Positions 1-13,300 of a stretch of 64,000 nucleotides of DNA are shown here, in pieces (the first letter of the stretch is position 1; every line of letters starts with the position of its first letter). Below the pieces are notes generated by a model. That model saw only the letters and a list, made by a program, of their open reading frames with translations. It did no database searches and was not told the DNA's origin. Origin of the DNA: Henricia sp. BOLD:AAB3569 (taxonomy: Eukaryota; Echinodermata; Asteroidea; Spinulosida; Echinasteridae); assembly GCA_037783545.1 (NCBI GenBank), contig JBBELK010000397.1, positions 62,001 through 126,000 of the forward strand. The letters run 5' to 3'. Made by a program: the position numbers and the translations under genes.

Positions 1-600
1 GTTCAATTTTATGAGGGTAATCCGTCACTTTTATTCCCTAATTTGCACTTGAAACAAAACTATCCCTGCAACAGTGAAAATTGCTAAACAGACCAGCGTC
101 CATTTTGGAACAAAGGCACATACGCAAAATAGGGCCACTTTTAGGAGCTAGTGTCTAAAATGTTTGTAGTTGGAAGAAAAAATACCCCACATCGCGGTGA
201 TAGTCATATTCTACACAAGATCACACTCGTTCAGCTCGCAATTCACTCTAATATAAAAGAATTTTTTTAAAGAAGCATGTTCATAACAATGGATTTCATT
301 TTAACCTAACAATCATATAAAATACCTCCCCAAAATACTATCCACGAACAAAACCCATGAAACTGACAATCTCCAATTTGGATGTGGAAGCAAAAAGGTT
401 GGTGTAATTACTGCATTGCTTTATGGAACCAGATAAATTCTTTTACAAAACACTGGTGGTTTTTCGATGATATCCTTGAAAATATACGGATTGAGAACGC
501 GAAATCTCAGAATGGTAATGAGAAAAATATGACAATTGATATGGTATCAAAATCTGAACACTTATGGGGAAAATGGGAGGGTCAAAATGTAATCTGGACA
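1..600. other. Non-coding, no feature recognised
   Basis: This is intron sequence of SNX25 if the gene continues left. It holds an open frame at 382-801, but that frame runs into a repeat element and shows no protein family features. The next SNX25 exon (rest of the RGS domain) was looked for on the minus strand and not found. Confidence 0.6.
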
Positions 601-606
601 CGCTCC

Positions 607-1143
607 TTTAAAGGCCCAGTAGATGATCTGTTTTTGAGCGATTCTGCAAATAAAACCATTATAAATCAAAAGAAAGACATCAACAAACTCATCCGAAGAA
701 ATTTCAGCTTTGTCAAATGTACCACGTTTAAAAAAACCATGAAAATCCATATGCGTTTTCCTGGTCTTGGCGGGGTGTTTCAAATATTCGTTCTCAGTTG
801 ATCGGGTACTATGTCGCTTGCGTCATGCACTCTGTGGCGCACAACACATACTGCGTGTGCGCGCGATCCATAAAAATGCATCGCGTTGGAACACACACAT
901 GGAGTACACAGCGCCCATGCATTTTGGACCGCGTAGATGCGAACCAAAAATAAGTAAATCGTTTGCAAACGATCTAAATAATTTCATCTTTACAGATTAT
1001 TTTCTGGTAAAATTATATCATTTGGAGCAAAAACCTTTCATTGGATAGTTGCTATTAATTCAATCTTTACTTTCAGAACTTTTCCCCTGTAAACTCGTTG
1101 ATTACTTTTTGGGGTCATTGCAAATGATCCACTGGGCCTTTAA
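607..1143. mobile_element. Family D MITE, copy 1
   Basis: Terminal inverted repeats TTTAAAGGCCCAGTAGATGA and, at the right end, the complement of ATGATCCACTGGGCCTTTAA. A near-identical second copy lies at 29173-29703. No coding capacity. It ends 16 bp from the splice-donor dinucleotide of SNX25 exon 9. Confidence 0.85.
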
Positions 1144-1160
1144 GGAAGGATTAATCTTAC

Positions 1161-1372
1161 TTGAGCAAATCATCCTTGCCGTCTTTCTTCAGGAAGTTCT
1201 TGAGGTGATTCCTAGCAGCCTTATCGGCGAGGATTTCATCCAGGGAGAGCACTCTGTGCCGTGGTAGGTCCTGAGAAGGGCTGTTGGGGTGTGAAGATCG
1301 AGCGTAGGCCTGATACTCGGGTCGTCCTTGTGATACCAAACGCTTATCACACTGAATCTTGGCAACTTTACA
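1161..1372 (-). CDS. SNX25: SNX25 exon 9: start of RGS domain
   Basis: Residues 345-414 plus two bases. [12 protein letters not shown] continues the linker. A Pro/Ser-rich stretch follows, then [20 protein letters not shown], an RGS alpha-1/alpha-2 start. The acceptor is CACTTTAG and the donor CAA|GTAAGA, phase 2. A family D element ends only 16 bp past the donor dinucleotide. Confidence 0.92.
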
Positions 1373-4300
1373 CTAAAGTGGAAAGGAAATGGAATGATTT
1401 GCACACTAAGTTGACCAAATATGGCGTGAGAAAAAAATGGAATTTGAACCTGAGACCTATTGATCAACGCTATAGGACTCGAGTCCAGATTTTCAAAGAC
1501 TCGGACTCGGCCAGTCAGGACTCGGACTCGGACGGTAAGGACTGGGAGATTTGGGCCGAGTCCATCCGAGTCCATCCGAGTCCAGTGAAAAAATAAATAC
1601 ACAATCTTCTTCGTCGTATAAGCTGATCTTGTTTTCCAGACTAGATTTCCGGACAGGAAGTCATCAGCCACTCAACAGTCTCATCGTCCAGGGCCTTCAG
1701 GCCATGCGTTCCATGTGGGGGCCGAAGAATTGGACAGTCATGGACGGCATGGTCTGCAGTCTGTTCTGTGGCACCACACTCGCATCCTGGTGAAGGAGCC
1801 AGTCCCCATTTGTACATGTCTGAGCGAAAACGACCGACGCAGGTTTGCAGGCGGTTAAGCCTGACCTACGCAGATCATGCGAGGGACATTCCCGGCGGCT
1901 GGGGGTCGGCGTCACGGCAGCCGTGAGGTCAACAAACACGGCGCCAGCCTTCTTCTTAGCCGAGAAGCTGTCCTCGATGTCTTGGTTCAAAAGTGTGACC
2001 TGGTCTACGGTTGATCTTCCCGAGGGAGTTGCGGATCTATTATTGGTTTGACACGGGCGTAGATGAGTCTCTCGAGGATCTTATAGGGGACACATAGCAG
2101 AGAGATGGGACGGTAGCTCTTTGGATCCCCTGGAGGCTTCTTTGGCTTAGGGACACAATGTTTTACAAAAAGTACATTATACGGGTGCCGACAATTATTT
2201 GAAGCGTCTATTGTAATTTATTTTGGGGCCAAAAGTATTTCGAACATGTGAAAAAAAATTCTGAGAATGTAAAATAAATTATCTCTACCACTTAAAAATA
2301 AATTAAAGCACTCGAAATGTATCTCATCTCCCAAAGAAAATTTTTCTCGGCCTAAAGCAAACTTACAAGCTGCTAAAGATCACAGGCACGATGATAGACA
2401 CTTGCACTTGAAATTGGAATAAGGACTCGGGACTCGGACTCAGACTCGGACTCGGACTCGGCCTGTTAAGGACTCGGATGTTTGCTGGACTCGGACCCAA
2501 GGACTCGGACTCGAACACCAAGGACTTGGACTCGGACTCGGACTCGGAAAGTGGGGACTTGACTACAGCCCTGCTCTTGATACCCCAGCAGAGTTGTAAG
2601 GTTTAGCAAATCTCCTCTAGGGTCAATTAGAATCAATTCCAAGTTTGGCAATGGATTGACAAATCCGTCTTTCGGAGGAATTGATTCCCATTGTCTTAGC
2701 AACTCCAGGAAATGCCCAGCGATTTGGAATGTTAATGATGCAGACATTACTAATTACAGGAATTTGGTAGGTATTTTTTTATAATTTTTGTGCTAACTTT
2801 TGTTTTGAAAATAGAATCAAATTCAATTGGAGTCGCGATTCCTAAATGGAATACTAATCGATTCAAGAAAAAAATGTTGGAATCACCCAAGTCTACTGAG
2901 TTGTGATGAGGCCTACAGCATATTACTCCGTCTAGCTTTCACCAAACTTTTTCTGTCAGTTTTAATGGATCCAGGCCACCGAAAAGTAAAACATACATTG
3001 CATTTTATCACAAGTAATATACATGATTGATTTGGCTCACTGGATCTATGGAGCAGCATAAGTCCCAATTTTGTACAGCCATGGTAAATTTTACCAAAAT
3101 AAAGCTCAATGGGCTCTCTCACCTGGTTGATGTATCTCTTGAGGTTTCTGACCCTCAACAAGTTGGCCTTGCTGCTGCTCTTGGAAGTCTTGTCAGCTGC
3201 CTCTGAGCCTCTGGTTTTCTTGAGGTCTTGAATCATGGTTGCATGCATGATTTCAGTGATGATGTGGTATCTGATAACAAATAAAAATCAAAAACTCTTT
3301 AGAAGTCACGTCAAAAGTCATGTCAAAAGTTGCGCCGCAAGTCATCTTCTGATGAAGATGCGTCAGAAGTCGCGTCAGAAGTCGCGTCAGAAGTCGCGTC
3401 AAAAGTCGCGTCAGAAGTCGCGCCAGAAGTCGCGCCAGAAGTCGCGCCAGAAGTCGCGCCAGAAGTCGCGCCAGAAGTCGCGCCAGAAGTTGCATCAGAA
3501 GTCGCGTCAAAAGTAGCGTCAAAAGTCGCATCAATGGTTGTGCCAGAAGTCGCGTTAGAAGTCGCGTTAGAAGTCGCACATGACGTCACGTCAGAAGTCG
3601 CATCAAAAGTCGCGCCAGAAGCCGCGCCAGAAGTCGCGCCAGAAGTCGCGCCAGAAGTCGCGCCAGAAGTCGCATCAGAAGTCGCGTCAAAAGTAGCGTT
3701 AGAAGTCGCACATGACGTCACGTCAGAAGTCACATCAAAAGTCGCATCAAAAGTCGCATCAAAAGTCGCATCAAAAGTCGCGTCAAAAGTCGCGTCAAAA
3801 GTCACATCAAAGGTTGTGCCTGAAGTTGCGTCGAAGGTCGCGTTGAAAGTCACATCAAAAGTCGTGCCAGAATTCGAATCAGAAGTCGCACCTGAAGTCA
3901 CGTCAGAAGTCGCATCAAAAGTCGCATCGAAAGTCACGTTAAAAGTCGTGCCAGAAGTCACGCCAAAAGTCGCATCAGAAGACGCACCAGAATGGAGCCA
4001 GTGGTCACGGATGTAGTCGTGGCACGAGTCGCACAAGAAATCACGTCAGAAGTCATATCAGAAGTCGCGCCAGAAGTCACTTCACAAGTTGCGTCACAAG
4101 TCAAGATGCGTTCACAACAAACCTTATCTGCTGAAGTTCTTGCACTTCATTGCACATGTTGATCATCTTGATGAACTCCTCGTATGATGCGGCGTAGGCG
4201 TACTTGCGCTTGTGTGTCTCGGCAAGGCTCTGCCGATACTCCAGAAACGACACCAGTACACTGTTGAGGAAGTACGGGTCACAGACCATATCCACCACAG

Positions 4301-7300
4301 GTTTGAGGGCTGTGACAAAAATAAATAAAATGCAGCCTTTTGAGTTAAACATACAGACATCTGATGAAGTAGTTACTGCTATGAAAGCTTATGCAGTTAA
4401 TATTTAGTTAGTCTTTAAAGGCAGTATACATGATTGGTATCTCGAGGAATCATAAATGTTCACAGATTTACACATAACTTACATAATATAAACACGATGA
4501 CGGTAGAAAACTTCCCCTGCAATGGTTTTGTCTGAAGTGCTATAGTCTTTGAGAAATAAGCAAAACAATTATTTTTCGTCTCGCGAGACGTAAATTTATT
4601 TCGCCCCAAAACCACCTCACCCTGGACCACTTCACCCAAAGGCCATTTCGCCCCAAAACCACTTCGTCCAAACACTACCTCGCCCAAATGCCACTTCGCC
4701 CTCAAACAACTTCTTTCACAGGCAGTGGTTCAGGACGAAGTGGAAATGAAACTATTTGTAACGGTTTACCAATCATGTATATTGCCTTTAAGTGCTACCT
4801 TAATTTCCATCAGGCATACCAAAGCTGAGTCTAGGATTGATCACGTTCACAGACGCCATCTTCGTAGAAAAAAATGCTACTGCGTATTAAACGCTATTAA
4901 GTACGCGCACGCACACGCTGTAACATGTTCCAAACACATACGCTCAATATTCTGATGCACGTGGCGATTTGTGGGAAGTGACGTCATTTGAACGTGATCA
5001 ATTGAGCAAATTCTCTCTGGAGTCGACTAAAATTGATTCCTTTTAGAGGAAATCGATTCCCATTATATTGGCGATTCCAGAAAGTACCCAGCAATTCTGA
5101 TTGCTAATAGATATAGCATTTAATGAATATAGCATTTTTTTGTATCAGGTTTACAAGATTGTAATTGTAGTCACAACCTTTGTTTGGAAAATGGTATCAA
5201 ATCTGAATGGAATCGCAGTTCCTCTGTGGAAATGGAATAAATTCCAAAAATTTTCAAATTGCAAAAGCCTTGCTGAAACCTTTTTGGGGTGCACAAGGGC
5301 ACACCACTCGGCGTAAAACTAAAAAAACTTGCATAACAACACCCAATTGCTTTGAAACTTAAATTTGACAACTGTAAACCTTATTTCAGAAGCTTTTAAA
5401 AATGATTTGCACACAGTCCTTAAAAAACTAACCACCGCATGTAATGATCTCCCTCAGTAGATGTCTGGCCGTGTCCGAGTTGGCAATACCAGCTGGTAGC
5501 AGGAGTACTAGCATAACCTCAACAGCTTCACGGAGGAATTCTGTTTCAGCTTCTTCACTGACCAAGCACGGATGCAGCAGGAAAGCCTTGGGGTTAGGGG
5601 AATCTCTGAAAGGTGGAATCAAAAAGCCAATGCAATAATTAGCTTCAGTGTCTTAGACAGTATTCAGATTACAGAAAATCGCTTCGTTTGACAAGGATAA
5701 GTTAATCACCGTTAGTTAATGAAGCATGCGTTCACATCTCGCTAAACGCAGGCTTCATTAACGCAACCTGCCTGTTTTCCCCAAACAGCCATCGCTTGTC
5801 TACAAAGATGCACGCAAAACTGCCACACAATCCGAATGTACATCTGCTATAGGACAATTAACACTTGCTTGATCACCCTGAATGCTCAAAACAATACAGC
5901 GAATAGCAGTTCACTGTACTGGCCACAGCACGTAGTGTAATGCATCTGCACATGCTCGAGGCTACGTATATTCACTTCACTAAGCCCGTTCTACGTCGTC
6001 AGAAAGAATTTGTGCACACGCTTCATGTAATCCAACTGCGCATGCACTGTAGCGTGCTCCCTGCTGCAGTGCAGACCAATTAGCGCTCAGCATTCTGAAC
6101 ACGTCATTCCCGCCTTTTAGCCTTATACTATTGTTGATTAGCGTCATGATGCCCTTCTTGCGTTTTGCTCTGATGAGTGCAAGTCGAAAAGTGCTTTAGC
6201 ATGTCTTTTGTCATTACTTAATTCTACTTTCAGATTAACGAAGATAGAACGAAGAGCGGTACCATTCACATTAGACAATAGTTAACAAAGATCAAACTAA
6301 GCTGTGCAACACCACAACGGCTTTGTCGTCCACACATGAGCAACGTGGCATAAAACAATTCTTGACATTAGAGTTAAAAATTAGTAAGATTTTATGAGAA
6401 TGTATACTTCAAGGCCAATCAGGGAGTGTTTAATATGCTACTCACTTAAAAGTGGTTTCTCTCAGCTCAGCAAAGTGATCACAAAATTTGTAGGCGATAT
6501 CACTGGTAAAAAACCGCACCTGTTGACAATAACAAAATAAATTTAAATCAATTAAAATAAGGGAATAAATGGGTGCAAGGGCAGTGAGGGTGTTGTGTGT
6601 TTGATTAGCTCATGATGCCTAACAGGCAGCCCAGGCTGCATGCACCCCTTGGAGTTGAGAAGGTTAATAGACTGCCGAAGTCAATACGTCATCTTTTGTT
6701 GGTTGCCTAGGCAATGCATAGTTCCGACCTGTCAATCAACCGAACCCGCCGACCAACAGAGCTAGCAGACAACGCCACATTAGGTCAAAGTGCATTGCCT
6801 CACAAACCAACATCACGCGATTTTCTGCCCATACGTTGTACGCGGTGTTCCGGGTGAATTTTTTGGTTTCAAGGCCGGGCAATTTGCTGTTCAAAGGTAA
6901 GAAAGCGAATTGTTATGAATATATGACATCTCTGTATCACTGGCCTTTTACTAAGTGCATGCTACGGTAACTGTCGACCCAGAAACATGAATACCTTTGA
7001 GTTTTCTCCAATGAATCTGTGCTTTCCGTTGAAAGTCCCATTGGTTTGTGCAGTGTGTGTGGACATTTTGACGATAGCGTGTGAGGCATAGCAACAATAT
7101 CCAAGGGGACGGGGTTAATTGGGCAATCTCGGAACTATGCATTGGCTCTAAACTAAAAATCACTGAACCGTGTCCCTGTGCTTTGCAAAGGTACTTTTTC
7201 CGATGGCCATGATAGTTTAGAGCCAATTGCCATGGCAACCCACGTCACACTTCGGCTGTCTATAATGGAACATATTTTAGCCTAGTGATGATCAGAGTGC

Positions 7301-10300
7301 CCTGACTACTCTGCTTGGTGGATTTTAATTTTATAGTCAAGTAAAGAGTAAGGTATACACTACCCTACACTCCTTTAGCAGTGCTTTGTGCGCGCCACTT
7401 TAGTTTGCCCGCTCCAACCACTGCTAAACTTCGCCGCATATCCTGCGAAGCCAATCAGCACACCGCTTACAAAATCGTTAGGATTGTTGCACGATAGCCA
7501 ATCACAATCGGGTATCGCGCCGCGCCTCCTAACGTTCATGCATATGCATATATACAGCCGGTCCGCAGCGCGAGAAGTGAAATATACGCTTGCAAAAAAA
7601 GACGATGAAACACACCCCAAAAATCGGCAAATATTTCCCACTGCTAATACTCAAAACAGTCCATGTTTCCCTTCTACACAAAGAATATGTAATATTCTAC
7701 CCATAAATAATGAAAATTCTACGTACATTTGTCTAGTCCAGTCGGGATCCAACGAAATCTAACGGCATTCGGAAAAAACAGAAATCAAATTACCGCCGTG
7801 GCGCCGTTTGGTTTCCCGTAGTCTGATTGGCTAACGATGACGTCATTGCTCGTTCCAGATTAGACTGCTTTACGGTCCACCTATTTTGCGTTGGTTAAGT
7901 TGTACGCAAAGAGCTTTATTGAATCGCCCCGAATTCAAGTACACATACCTTATTTTTTTTAATATCTATATTTCTCTTCTTTGAACAGTATTATTAAGCC
8001 CCACTAAATCAAAACCAATAAGCTATTAAAACTCAAAGCATAGCCAATAAGCCAGGCGTGCATTTAATCAAGTTTTGATAAGTTTTTACTTAAAATCACT
8101 CAGCAAGGATTTGCAAGTTCAAATTTAAATCTGAAGATTTTACTTTGTTGTACACAAGATTTAAGTAAAGGTCAGCTACTCTATTTCCCAATCTTCTGTT
8201 TCCTTGCTCTATGTTTACATCTGCCCAAATAAATGTAATTAAACAGCCCAACTCACTTTGGGAAAAATATATATTATGGTCTTGTTTTTGTGACACAGAA
8301 ACACATCATGACATAAAATGATAGACTGTTAACGGTTTTCTTTATTTATTCACCGTCACACAACTTTACATAGTCACTACACAACTGATAAAGATGACAT
8401 GGTGGATTTCAAAAACGTAAATATTGCCAAAAATGTAACCCATAATACACTGTACATGCAAAACCATCTGCTGAATAAATAGTCACATCAATTAAAAGGT
8501 TTTGCTGTTGCAGAGAGTACATCATGAAGAAATATTATTAATTAAACTCCATTGTTCAATTCCAACTTTTTGAATAGATACTGAAAATAAAGAATACTCT
8601 CTGACGATATTTATTTTTAAAACAATTTTTTGTAAATATTTAAATTGGAACACAGCAAGATGTTGGTTTGACGGTGAGATTTCTGGTCCAAACAGGGTAG
8701 TTTGTGTTGCGAAACAGACTTGTGAAACCAGCGACAGTTTGGGGAGATTGTTGTCTGTGTTTGTGCAAAATTTCAGTGTAAAAAACATTCCCTTTGTTTG
8801 TTGTAGCACACAAAAATGATTATCAGTTCCTCTTCGTGAGCTTCGTCGAGTGCGTAGTTTTCATTCCAGGCGTAAATGTGTGCTATTACGTTGACAACGA
8901 CGTTGCGTGCCCCCACGTGTGCTACGACAACGTACTCCTGCTGCATTTAGGCTTTTGTGACAAAGCTTATAGTTTAGCAGAAAACAAGACAGCGTGTTGA
9001 ACTAAGACTGATCAGACTTGAAGTTGAGGAATTATTCGCTGGCTTGGCGCAATATATCTCTGTGGGGGCGCTTCATACTGCACCGCATTCTTCAGTATTT
9101 TTTTCGTATACATTGAACAAAGATTTTAAGGAAATTACCTCCTGGAATCAACACATAATGTAATTTTAAGATATAGGCCTACTTCCCACTAGCACTTTTG
9201 TCGCAAATGTTGCTTTTCGGTAGAAAAATCACGTTTTCTTCCTCAAATTGCCTTCAGTTAGTGCACAAGATAACCATTCACGCACGCGCGCAGCGCCCTC
9301 TGTTGTCGCGCTTACGCACAGACCGCTCGCCACGTCATTTTGTGCATTACTTTATGCAGTACATTTATTTATCTCAGAAATGCAACATTTGCGACGGAAG
9401 TGTCAGTGGGAAGTATATCTTAGAATTGAATAAGCTATCGATTCCAACATATAAATTTACCCAAATCCGTGTTCAATGTATATGAAAAAAATACCCATTC
9501 TTCATCTCCAGCGCTACCCTAATCATACACACATGATTTCGCGGTAAAAGAAGAGCTTGAAAAAAATGTGATTTCCCCACCTTTCTAGTATAGGGATGTA
9601 CATGATCACGATGAAGGATTAGTGATGTCCGTGCAACAAATACTTACTGTGTAAAACCACACTAACAACCAGGACGAAATAATGACAAAAAAGTCGACGC
9701 GACAGTGGGCAAAGCAACGTTAGTGTTGACGTACCTGGGCGCAGCCATCTTTACTGTGTCAGATGCAGGTCATGTGACAGAACCAACGTCAGGTGACAGA
9801 ATCTAGCCAATCATGGCAAGTGTCATCCAGGCTCGGTGTTGGGTGACGTCACACCCACGCGCTTCGCAGGATTTGCGGCGAAGTTTAGCAGTGGTTGGAG
9901 CGGGCAAACTAAAGTGGCGCGCGCAAAGCACTGCTAAAGGAGTGTAACACTACCCATCAAAAGTGAGATACCCATCATTTGGAAACACCTTGAAAGTTTC
10001 AGATTTTTGAGAAGCAAACGTATAATTTTGTGAATGTTAATATTGTGAATGTTAATTTTGTGAATGTTAATTTTGTGAAAGCAAATGTAGGTGTATTCTA
10101 ACAAAAAGCAATATACATGTTAATTTTAGTGCCATCTTCGGCCTCAGCAGTGGGCTTTATCAACAAATTAGAGAGCATACAAAAAGAAAAGGCTAAACTT
10201 GATGTTCATCAAAGAATCCCCCCTTAGCAGCTATGACAGCTACACACAATCTCTGCATCCTGATTGTCAGTTTCTCCAAATATTCAGTGGAAATACCCCT

Positions 10301-13300
10301 TATTTAAGACTCTCCAGAGGTTTTCTTGGCTGGTTGGGCATTTCTTTCCGACCTTACGATCAAACGCTCCCAGAGCAGCTCAATGGGATTGAGATCAGGT
10401 GACTGGACAGGCCATTCCATGATGGACAGCGCTCCAGATGACTGCTTTCTATCCAGATACCCCTTACACCTCCGTTTGCTTTAATAGCTTGCTTGGTTTA
10501 TTATGAATAAACAAAATAATACTTCCTTCTCAAAAACCTAAAACTTTCAAGGTGTTTCCAAAGTTTTGATAGGTAGTGTATGTAATATACTGACACACTT
10601 TAGAAACGCAAAACACACACTTTAAAAACGCAAAACAAGTTTGGAATGCAATAATATCACATGGACATTAAATGTTCTCGCAACCTCGCTGTGTGATGTT
10701 CCTGCCAGCACCATACCCAAAGCTCGTTCTCTCTCACCTTCCGTTAACCGTGGCATGATGGAAGTGCATGGCATCTCATGATTTTCTTGCTTTTAATGCA
10801 TCCAGGCAGTGTTCTCTACTGATCCAGAATGCATGCAACTGTCATGGCTGTTATATCGACGCTGATGTTCAGTGATCGATAATAGCAAGCGAATAATGTT
10901 TGGTGAATTTACACCACATTTTAGAGGGGAATATTCATTATTTTTGTCCGGGCAGCCGAGTTTTTTGTCCGGGTGGCAAATTCTTGTCCGGGCGCTAACG
11001 GTACATGTACCTCTGATGATTGTGCATGCCTGTGACAGCTGCACAGAATTTTCTGCATTTTGTCAATTGTTTTCACATTGGGAACATGGTTTATTCAAAC
11101 CCAGCCTTATTGACAAAATTATGTCTTTGCTACTCACAAATGTTGTTTGGGCCTTATCATTCTTATTAACTGCATTACATAATAATTACACTAAATTTTC
11201 TGTTTTACATTTCTAAAGTGTGTCAGTATCGGAAGGGATGTAAAGCCGTTGTTCCAGTGTGTTAGGTAATGGTAACACACTCTAAAGATCCCAGAGCATT
11301 CTTTCGTGAAGAGCAAGGGGATTCCCCGGTGTCTCTGGCCATTTCTAATTCTAAATGGGTTTCCTCACGCTTGCGAGTGACAGTGCAATGAGCACTATTG
11401 AGAAATCCTTGACAGTATGAATACCAAAAGAAAAAAGAAAAAAAATAATAATAATATCACTTAATGCTGCAAAGGGAAGACACGCCGGTAAGACTTTGCC
11501 AGACGACCACCGACATTTCGGCTAAAAGACATCGATTGGACACCAAAAAAAATTGTTTCACACCTAATAAAAATGCTTCTATACCTAATAAAAATGGTTC
11601 TCGATTTTAAAAAGATGGATTTTGACCTTAAAAAATGGATTTTAACTTCCAAAATATTGGGGCTACACCAAATTGTCGCCCTAATAGAGCGTGTCGCCCT
11701 AATAGGGCTCTCTACGCAAAAAGTGTCGCCCCATTGGATAAAATAGAGAAATAACCGAGAATGGGGCATTTGGGAGACATTTTCGGGAAGCATTTCCTGA
11801 GTTGCCACTGAGTTACCGGTAAAAATTGCACAAATTGACACTAACTTATTTTTTTTAAATGGTTCTCGACCTAAAAAGAATGGTTAAGAACCTAATAAAA
11901 ATGGTTTTCGACCTAATAAAAATGTTTTTTAACGTTCTTACAAAATAGGGAGACATGGCCATGTCTCCCTATTTGTCGATGTTTCCCTGTGGTCCCGTGT
12001 GGTCTAGTGGGTATGAAGCGGGACTCCCAATCAGAGGTTGGGGGTTCGAGCCCCACTTTGACTAACGTGTCTGTGTCCCTGGGCAAGGCACTTAATCCCA
12101 GTTGCCTCGTCAACCCAAGCGATATATGGGAAGCTGTTATGGGGAATGACACAATCTAACTGCTGATAGGTTTGTGCGCCTTGGCCGGGTTGCCACCTAC
12201 ATGTAGTTGAAGCGAAATGGTTCTGGTGATTTCCTGATGGCAGCGGTAATAATGGCAACAGCCGCCTCGGAATATGTCTACATAGATAGCTTTACAAATG
12301 CTTGTGATTATTATTATTATTATTATTATTAATACCTCGATAATAACCCTCTCGTGTCTCCCAAGTAACCTATTAAGGAAAATAATAATAATAGTATACT
12401 TACGGTATCAATGTTCTTCAATCTCTTTGCCAAGTTTTCCACAAACTCCCACATATCTTCCCTGCAGAAGGTAAAAATCACGCAAATGACACAATGGACA
12501 ATTTATATCATGAAGGTAAAGCCATCTTGCTTTTATTCTTTTAAAAGCAAAAAATTAGATTTAATAATAATAATTTCTGATTCCGCCCATAAAAGTCAGA
12601 AAAGGTAACCATTCAGAGGCGGATCCAGCCTCATTAAAATACAGCAATACAATGGAATTCAGGAGGTCAGACCCCCTGAATTCTATTGTATTCCTGTATT
12701 TTAATGAGGCTGGATCCGCCACTGTCATTCACTGTATAGTTTTGAGACTTCTAATATAGCATTTTGAATGACAATAAGAATTTTCACTCACTCCAATGCT
12801 GATGTAAACTCGTTCGTGTCCCTTCCAAGTTGAACGTACCAACTCAACACAAAGTCCCTCAACACCAATTCATAAACTGCACGAAAATACAAAGTGGAAA
12901 GAAAGCGTCTTCATTAAAAAAAAAAAAAATTAGCAGAACTGGGAATAAGGCTCCCTTAAAACAGAGGCAAAAAAGTATGGATGTGACAAATTTGTGGAGG
13001 CCAAGGATTTAAAGGCGCTATGTATCATTTGCAAGATAAAACTTTTTACAGATTCGTGGAATAAGAGTGTAACATATCTAAGGAAGAATGTTGGTAAACT
13101 AGCCTGAATAAATGTTAGCTACTTAGATGCATCAATGCTTCAGAAAACCTTGAAAATCTATAGGATTTTGTGTACAAGTGAATGGTCTTTTTTAGAAAAC
13201 TACCTTCGGTTGTCAATTTCCAACAAGAAATACCATTTTTGACGGAAATACATTCACGTGGTATTTGTTACCATTGCTATCAACACTTTGAGTGAGGTTT

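Larger units (their letters stand above)
7366..9946. mobile_element. 2.58-kb non-autonomous DNA transposon with 83-bp TIRs and 9-bp target duplication
   Basis: The left end TACACTCCTTTAGCAGTGCT runs for about 83 bp and is repeated inverted at 9864-9946 with only about two differences. It is flanked on both sides by ACACTACCC (7357-7365 and 9947-9955). TIR length and duplication size resemble Mutator-like elements; hAT or Merlin types are alternatives. No transposase was seen. The interior holds a family C MITE (9096-9482). Confidence 0.85.
7358..10578 (-). mobile_element. Tc1/mariner-like transposon remnant, split by a 2.6-kb insertion
   Basis: The right end at 10578 reads AAAACTTTCAAGGTGTTTCC...GATAGGTAGTG followed by TA. 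The inverted left end CACTACCCATCAAAA...AACACCTTGAAAGTTT starts at 9948 after the inserted element, and its first bases are duplicated at 7357-7365, preceded by TA. On the minus strand at 10199-10430 the DDE C-terminal block [20 protein letters not shown] is readable. The transposase is frameshifted and incomplete. Confidence 0.85.

Noticed and set aside
1189-1671. 160-codon minus-strand frame overlapping SNX25 exon 9
   Set aside because: It is a shadow frame. The true exon frame carries the RGS motif and consistent splice sites.
3323-4036. Open frames of 228 and 237 codons on opposite strands
   Set aside because: Both are translations of the 12-bp minisatellite, which lacks stop codons. They lie in an SNX25 intron and have no protein-family features.
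12001-12075. Possible functional tRNA gene
   Set aside because: A and B boxes are present, but the acceptor stem does not pair and the sequence continues into a SINE body with a (TTA)n tail.
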